Assembly (NCBI GenBank): GCA_963580285.1
Contig: OY757014.1
Coordinates: forward strand, 98,439,372 to 98,503,371
DNA length: 64,000 nt
Direction: 5' to 3'
Source of the DNA: Lucinisca nassula
Taxonomy: Eukaryota; Mollusca; Bivalvia; Lucinida; Lucinidae
Part shown: in pieces, positions 58,401-64,000 of the stretch
Position numbering within the stretch: the stretch's first letter is position 1
Layout: every line of letters begins with the position of its first letter
Made by a program: the position numbers and the translations under genes
The notes under the pieces: model-generated
What the model saw: only the letters and a program-made list of their open reading frames with translations
The model's database searches: none
Told to the model about the DNA's origin: nothing

Positions 58401-60650
58401 AATTCGAGTACATGTTAAAAATATATACCAGAGCCTCAGAACTGACGTTGACGAGGGTCACTGATGAGGTCATTATAAGTCTATGGGAACTGACAAGACC
58501 TGAGTCGTGGCCAATTTGGACCCCACGGGCATAATTGGCAGGATAATATATATAGTTGACCACTAGACGTTGCTACATACTAAATATCTAAGCTCTGAAC
58601 CTTATGGTTTCAGAGAAGAAGACTTCTGATTTTTTCCCTTTATAAGTCTATGGGAGCTAATGAATCCCGGGGCGTGGCCAATTTGGATCCCAGAAGCATG
58701 ATTGGCATGTTTCTGTAGGTGACCACTAGCCGTTGCTACATACTCAATATCTAAGTTCTGGGTCTTATGGCTTCAGAGAAGAAGATTGTTCCCATTATTA
58801 GTCTATGGGAACTGATAAGACCCAGGACATGGCCAATTTTAACACCAGGGGCATGATTGGCAGGATTTATGCAGTTGACCACTAGATGTTGCTACATACT
58901 AAATATCTCAGCTCTGGGTCTGATGGTTTCCGAGAATAATATTTTCCCCATTGTAAGTCTATGGGAGCTGCATGGTAAGCCCCAGGGCGTGGCCAATTTA
59001 GACCCCAGGTGCACGATTGGCAGCATTTATGTAGGAGCACTAGACGTTGCTACATACTAAATATCTAAGCTCTGGGCCTTTTGGTTTCAGAGAAGAAAAA
59101 ATTTGAAATTCTTCCAATTGTAAGTCTATGTGAGATATTAAGCCCCGGGGCGTGGTCATTTTGGACCCTAGGGGCATAATTGGCAGAATTTATGTAGAGG
59201 ACCACTTGACGTTGCTTCCTACTAAAAATCTAAGCTCTAGGCCTTATGGTTTCGGAGAAGATTTTTGAAGTTTCTCCCATTATAAGTCTATGGGAATTGA
59301 TAAGCCCATGGCTTGGCCAAGTTGAACGCCAGGGAAATGATTGGCAATTTTATGTAGATGACTACTAGATGTTGCTACATACTAAATATCTAAGGGCCTG
59401 ATTGTTTCAGAGAAGAGGATTTTTGAGATTTTTCACATTGTAAGTCTACGGGAGCTGATAAGCCCCGGGGCGCGGCCAATTCTGACCCCAGGGGCATGAT
59501 TGGCAAGATTCATGCAGGGGATCACAAGAACTTGCTACATACTAAATATCTAGGCTCTTGGCCTTATGGTTTCAAAGAATAAGATTTTAGAAGTTTTCCC
59601 CGTTATAAGTCTATTGGAGCTGACAAGGCCCCGGGGCGAGGCCATTTTGGATCCAAGGCGCTTGATTGGCAGGATTTGTGTAGAGGACCAATTGACGTTG
59701 CTTCATACTAAATATCAAAGCTCTAGGCCTTATGATTTCAGAGAAGATGATTTTTGAAAGTTTTACCCTTATAAGTATATGGGAACTGATAAGCCCCAAT
59801 GCGTGGCCAGTTTGGACAGTAGAGGCATGAGTGGCAGGATTTATGTAGTTGACCACTAGCCGTTGCTACATTATAAGTATCTAAGACTGGGCCTGATGGT
59901 TTCAGAGAAGAAGATTTTTCAGGTTTTTCCCGTGGTAAGTCTATGGAAGCTGATAAGCCTCGGGGCGTGACCAATTTTGATCCCATGGGTATGATTGGTA
60001 GCAGTTATGTAAGGGGGGAGGGGGTGCGGGCACCAGACGATGCTACATGCTAAATATCTAACCTCTAGGCCTTATGGTTTCAGAGAAGAAGATTTTTTCT
60101 CATTATAAGTCTATGGGAACTGATAAGCCCCGGGGTGTAGCCAATTTTGACCACGGGGACATGATTGGCAGGATTTATGTAGTTGACCGCTTGACGTTGA
60201 TACATACTAAATATCTAAGCTTTAGGCTTTATGGTGTCAGAGAAAAAGAGTTTTGAAGTTTTTCCCATTGTAAGCCCTGGGACGTGGCCAATTTGGACCC
60301 CAGAGACATGTTTGATAGGATTTATGTAAGGGACGACTTGATGTTGCTTCAAACTAAATATCTAAGCTCCGGGCCTTCTGGTTTCAGAGTAGATGAGCTT
60401 TGAAGTTTTCGCCCATTATAAGTCTATATTAGCTACATGTTGCCATGGCAACCAGAATTCCTATCCGATCAGCCAGAAAACAATATGAGGCCTTTCCCCC
60501 TACCTGATAATGCTTTCCATGAAATTTGATCAAGTTTGGCCGTGGGGTATCAAAGATATATTTATTTGAAATTGTGGATGGACGACCGACGGACGACGGA
60601 GCATTGGCATACTAGTTAATCCTTTCGGGAGCCTTCGGCTAAACTGAGCT
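58400..60650 (-). mobile_element. Array element P7, about twelve ~160-bp units
   Basis: On the minus strand it starts after a T-run at 60650 with AGCTCAGTTTAGCCGAAGGC, whose AGCC/GGCT can pair around GAA, followed by CGTCCGTCGGTCG-type repeats. Units share GGCCAATTTGGACCCC, ACGTTGCTACATACTAAATA and TAAGTCTATGGGA. The GGCCA anchor recurs at 58509, 58676, 58831, 58991, 59154, 59315, 59474 and 59640 (155-167 bases). The CTTGTT terminus was not found at the left end. Confidence 0.7.
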
Positions 60651-61125
60651 AAAAATGCCACCAAAATGGTAAATAGTTAGGAATTATTTCAAAAGCGTAA
60701 GAATGAACTTACCAACGGCCACGGCGGAATGAGTATTCAATTAGAAGCCGCCATCTTTGAAAGAAACCCAAGCTAAAAGAAAACAACAACAACAACAGCC
60801 AACAACAACAAAAAAAAAAAAAAAAAAAAAAAAAACGTCAAGTTTTTAAATTCAATTTATTTCTCTTCTACCAGTTGCGTTTTCAATAGTTTCCCATCTT
60901 TTAATCAAACGCTGTTGACGTTACTTCATATACAATGACGTTACGCGGGTTCAAAACGTGCTCCTTGACGTCACCTTATATTACTGCTTGTCGCTGTGTG
61001 ATTAGTTCTGATATTCTTGCTCGTGGAATTTATCGAAGTATAAAACTTTTATTTCAACCAATCAAATCGCTCGAAATGTATACAATGGCTGAGAATTGGA
61101 ATTATTATAATAACAAAATGGATCA
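60651..61125. repeat. Dispersed repeat, partner of 43480-43900
   Basis: Same marker order as at 43480. It holds an (AAC)n/poly-A tract at 60785-60835. Confidence 0.65.
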
Positions 61126-61146
61126 AACATGACTTAACATGAACCC

Positions 61147-61294
61147 ATCAGGCAAAAGTCGTTAGGGCAACGTCAAATCAACGTCGGTGCAACGTCACGA
61201 CGTTGCACCGACGTAGATTTGACGTTGCATAAACGTCATGACATCGTATCGACGTTTGTGTGACGTCACAATACCGCCATGTTCCTGATGGGAC
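61147..61294. mobile_element. Palindromic MITE M2, copy 4 (reverse)
   Basis: CATCAGGCAAAAGTCGTTAG...CCATGTTCCTGATGG, with TGACGTCA at ~61261. Confidence 0.75.
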
Positions 61295-61504
61295 AACATC
61301 GGCAGAACACAAATCCACCATCTTAGAAAAGCAGCAATATGCATCTGCCTGACAGCTATGTTTCAGTCCTATCAATAGTAAGGCATTGGTTGCAAAAGAT
61401 TGAATAGCTGACTTTCCTGACGCCGTGCTGACTACTTGAGAAAATCCCGATATTGAAAGTACCCTATTAAATGGCCATGAATTCAATGGTATGCTATAGT
61501 GTCA

Positions 61505-62830
61505 CATAGAAGTGAAGGCAGTGATCAGTAATCGATTCAATTTTATCAGTTACCCCCTGTATATTTTGCATTGAAAAGCATTGACCTGATAAAGATATGC
61601 TATCTCAGGACAAGTTAGCTTTATCACGTCAACGTGACATTGCACTTTTATGAATGAACCGGACTACTGGAAAAATGACAAAAATGTTATTGTTACTGGG
61701 AAAACTGAAAAACAAAATGCTTGAAAAAAATATTATAGGAAAAATATAGTCAACTGATGCTAAATATATCGACCGCCAGAATGCCGGGACGCACTGAGAA
61801 CACCCATATAACTGATCGTAAATTGCAAAATTTAAGAGTGTACAAGGGGATAAACTGATAAATAGAATACCAGATTCGTGTCATTTGATATCAAGTTTAT
61901 CAGGCTCGGCTTTGAGAACGCATGTAGAATCGCTCCGCAAGCCTCGCGATTCTACAAGCGTTCTCGAAGCCTTGCCTGATAAACTTGATATCAAATGACA
62001 CGAATCTGGTATTCTCTATACCTCACGCCCCCATCCAAGACAACAAAGGGAAAGAAACATCAACATAAAACACTTTCACCACAATGAAAACGTCACAAGC
62101 GGAAAGCCATAAGGACAGTTACTTTCTCACAAAATGGCCAAATGGCTATCCAAAATATAGAGAATACCAGGTCCATGTCTTTTGATATCAAGTTTATCAG
62201 GCAAGGCTTCGAGAACGCTTGAAGAATCGTGAGGCTTGCCGAGCGATTCTACATGCGTTCTCGAAGCCGAGCCTGATAAACTTGATATCAAATGACATGA
62301 ATCTGGTATTCTATTTATCAGTTAATCCCCTTGTACACTCCTACAGTGTTGCTATTTCCCCAGTAGTCCAGTTCATAGAAGTGCAATATCACGTTGACCT
62401 GATAAACTTCACTTGTCCTGAGATAGCATATGTTTATCAGGTCAGTATGTTACAATACAATAAATATAGGGGATACCTGATAAAAAACATATAAGCAATA
62501 CATACATGCAAAGACGAACTAAAACACTAATAAACCACAACATAAGAACCTTGGAACGGTCAGTAAAAAGTTTTGAATGGGGTGGGAGTGGGGGGGTTAA
62601 ATCTTTTTACGTGGCCACAACCCCCGCCCTTGGTTCCGTCGTGTTTTGGACAAATAATTTGTTCATCCCGCGTGAAGGATTTCTAATTCACCAGTGTGAC
62701 ATTTCCGAGAACATAAGAATCAAACGAAAAACAGAGATAAAGCAACAACGAGGACTAGACAACATTAAATAAATGAAATGTTGGAGCAAAAGAAAACCAG
62801 CAGTTGGACTCCGGTGGGCTCAAAAATGTA
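61505..62830 (-). mobile_element. R1 3' UTR fragment (copy k), split in three by palindromes
   Basis: R1 pieces at ~61505-61556, ~62025-62158 and ~62489-62830 remain in order. The gaps hold the two palindromes listed next. Confidence 0.7.
61570..62460. mobile_element. Pair of large palindromes in mirror arrangement
   Basis: Palindrome 1 (~61857-62021) and palindrome 2 (~62159-62325) each carry GATATCAAGTTTATCAGGC arms and GATTCTAC...GTTCTCGAAGCC cores. Their outer flanks (ATGCTATCTCAGGACAAGTT near 61598; its complement near 62410) also mirror each other, making a nested ~870-base inverted structure. Confidence 0.75.
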
Positions 62831-62839
62831 ATTAATTCT

Positions 62840-63715
62840 CAAGATTCCAATCACAACAATTGCTGTCTGCTTTGTTGTCTGCTGGATGCTATAAAACGTT
62901 AATGTTACGTGTAAGCTGTGAGACAAAAATTTTCCTGCACGCTAAAATAGAACAAAGTTACCTTATCTCATGGGTACGAAATATGTTAAAGAAAAAGCCT
63001 TTAAAGTTTGTGATATATTTGTATAATGAGCTCAGATATTAGAAGGGACAGTCAATGAACGAAGACGGACAAGGTATTCCATCCCTTAAAAGGGAGAGGA
63101 AATGAAGTTGAAGGATCATCAGACCTTACGGGTAAATGGCCTGATTGGTAAAGGAGTTCTTTCAGGCTATAGGAAATTTACATTGGTTTCTGCCCACACT
63201 TGGAATTTGATAAAATTATGCACAGTACTTGTCTTGGGTATAACCTTTGTAATGGTGATGCATTCCCTTTAAAATGTTATTCCGTTGTAAATTTATTACG
63301 TTATGTACAACAGAGGGTACTCTGATAGAAACATTTCTATAGTAATAAGTGTTTCATATATCTAATGCTGAAAGGTTTTATGAATTAAAGCCGTTATTGG
63401 TGAGTTAGTTGATACTACAGATGGCTTTATGGGTCTTGTGGTAGTTGCTGGGCATTCAGTTTTCTTTAATAGTATCCCCATATTTCAGCTGCATGTTTTG
63501 TATTCATTCAATTTTTACATGTAATTTTACCATTTTCCAATTTAACCCTTGTCAAGACACCATTTCAGCATAAAATATATCCACATATATTAGGAATATG
63601 TAGATGAAATTTCGTGACAATTGAGGACCGGTAATATATTGTTTAAACAGACTGAATACTGATAGTCCTGATTCAGCAAAATGGGAAATTATATAATAAA
63701 TATGTTTCTGTCATG
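62840..63715. other. Intergenic AT-rich DNA, nothing recognised
   Basis: No recurring element or coding exon is visible. Confidence 0.4.
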
Positions 63716-63719
63716 CTAT

Positions 63720-63930
63720 CACGAGAACATGCCTATAGAAGTCTTACCCCTTGAACCCCACTTTTATATAGCAAACCTGGGGTTTGCATAGGTAAACCTT
63801 ATTTTTCTTATTTCTGCTCTAAAATATAGATTGTGGGTACTCGTTAGAACCGCCTCGATGAGGCGGTTCTAACGTGTACCCACAATCCATATTTTGAGCA
63901 GAAATAAGAAAAATAGCACCATTTTTCAAT
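63720..63930. mobile_element. Hairpin MITE H2, best-preserved copy
   Basis: GATTGTGGGTACTCGTTAGA with a near-perfect inverted partner around CGCCTCGATGAGGCG (63827-63890), flanked by TTATTTCTGCTC / GAGCAGAAATAAG. Confidence 0.85.
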
Positions 63931-64000
63931 TTAAAACCTTTTTTTTTTTCGGCGATAAAGTTTACATTGTATTTGTATAGACATGTTTTTGTAATGCTGT

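Noticed and set aside
43055..64000. Possible downstream seven-helix exons completing a class C GPCR
   Set aside because: No stretch with several hydrophobic helices and splice sites was found; the in-frame stop at 43052-43054 ends the reading frame.

Overview
This is eukaryotic, intron-rich, AT-rich DNA packed with short interspersed elements, hairpin MITEs and tandem arrays. I infer a bivalve mollusc, probably a clam-like (imparidentian) species. The reasons are the repeat types: ~160-bp tandem arrays inside short mobile elements, tRNA-derived SINEs ending in CGTTAAAC-type tails, and very frequent small palindromes. This is inference; no diagnostic marker gene is present.

One protein-coding gene is well supported. 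Six coding exons on the + strand, between 13784 and 43054, splice in frame with consensus GT/AG sites. They give the C-terminal 615 residues of a receptor, and its 5' exons (with the signal peptide) are not identified. The ectodomain is a class C GPCR / metabotropic-glutamate-receptor-type Venus-flytrap ligand-binding domain. Where the family normally has a cysteine-rich domain and seven helices, this protein has a short linker, ONE transmembrane helix and a 54-residue tail, then a stop. That layout resembles a clearance or decoy receptor, or a single-pass co-receptor.

Layout: 1-13783 is upstream repeat-rich DNA (5'-truncated retroelement ends, two related TIR elements, a dimeric tandem array, a CpG-dense block at 7255-7860, a full-length SINE with intact target duplications). 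13784-43054 is the gene; its introns hold a 0.5-kb foldback, a mariner relic, four tandem-array elements and the first copy of a 9.3-kb repeated unit (26351-35675). 43055-64000 is downstream DNA holding the second copy of that unit (46636-56525), more hairpin MITEs, another ~160-bp array (58400-60650) and nested palindromes (61570-62460).

The most informative non-coding result comes from comparing the two ~9-10 kb copies. Each acts as the empty site for insertions in the other. This defines exact ends for a 4,020-bp element with ~0.9-1 kb inverted repeats and a 5-bp target duplication, a 543-bp TTAA-flanked MITE, a 266-bp SINE insertion with a 14-bp duplication, and a 2,277-bp array element with no clear duplication. 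At least four array elements share a design: T-run, 5'-terminal hairpin, often a GTCC-rich stretch, tandem array, CTTGTT end (degenerate in one). The 9-10 kb unit itself begins with a hairpin after a T-run and ends in CTTGTT, so it may be a giant member of the same class.
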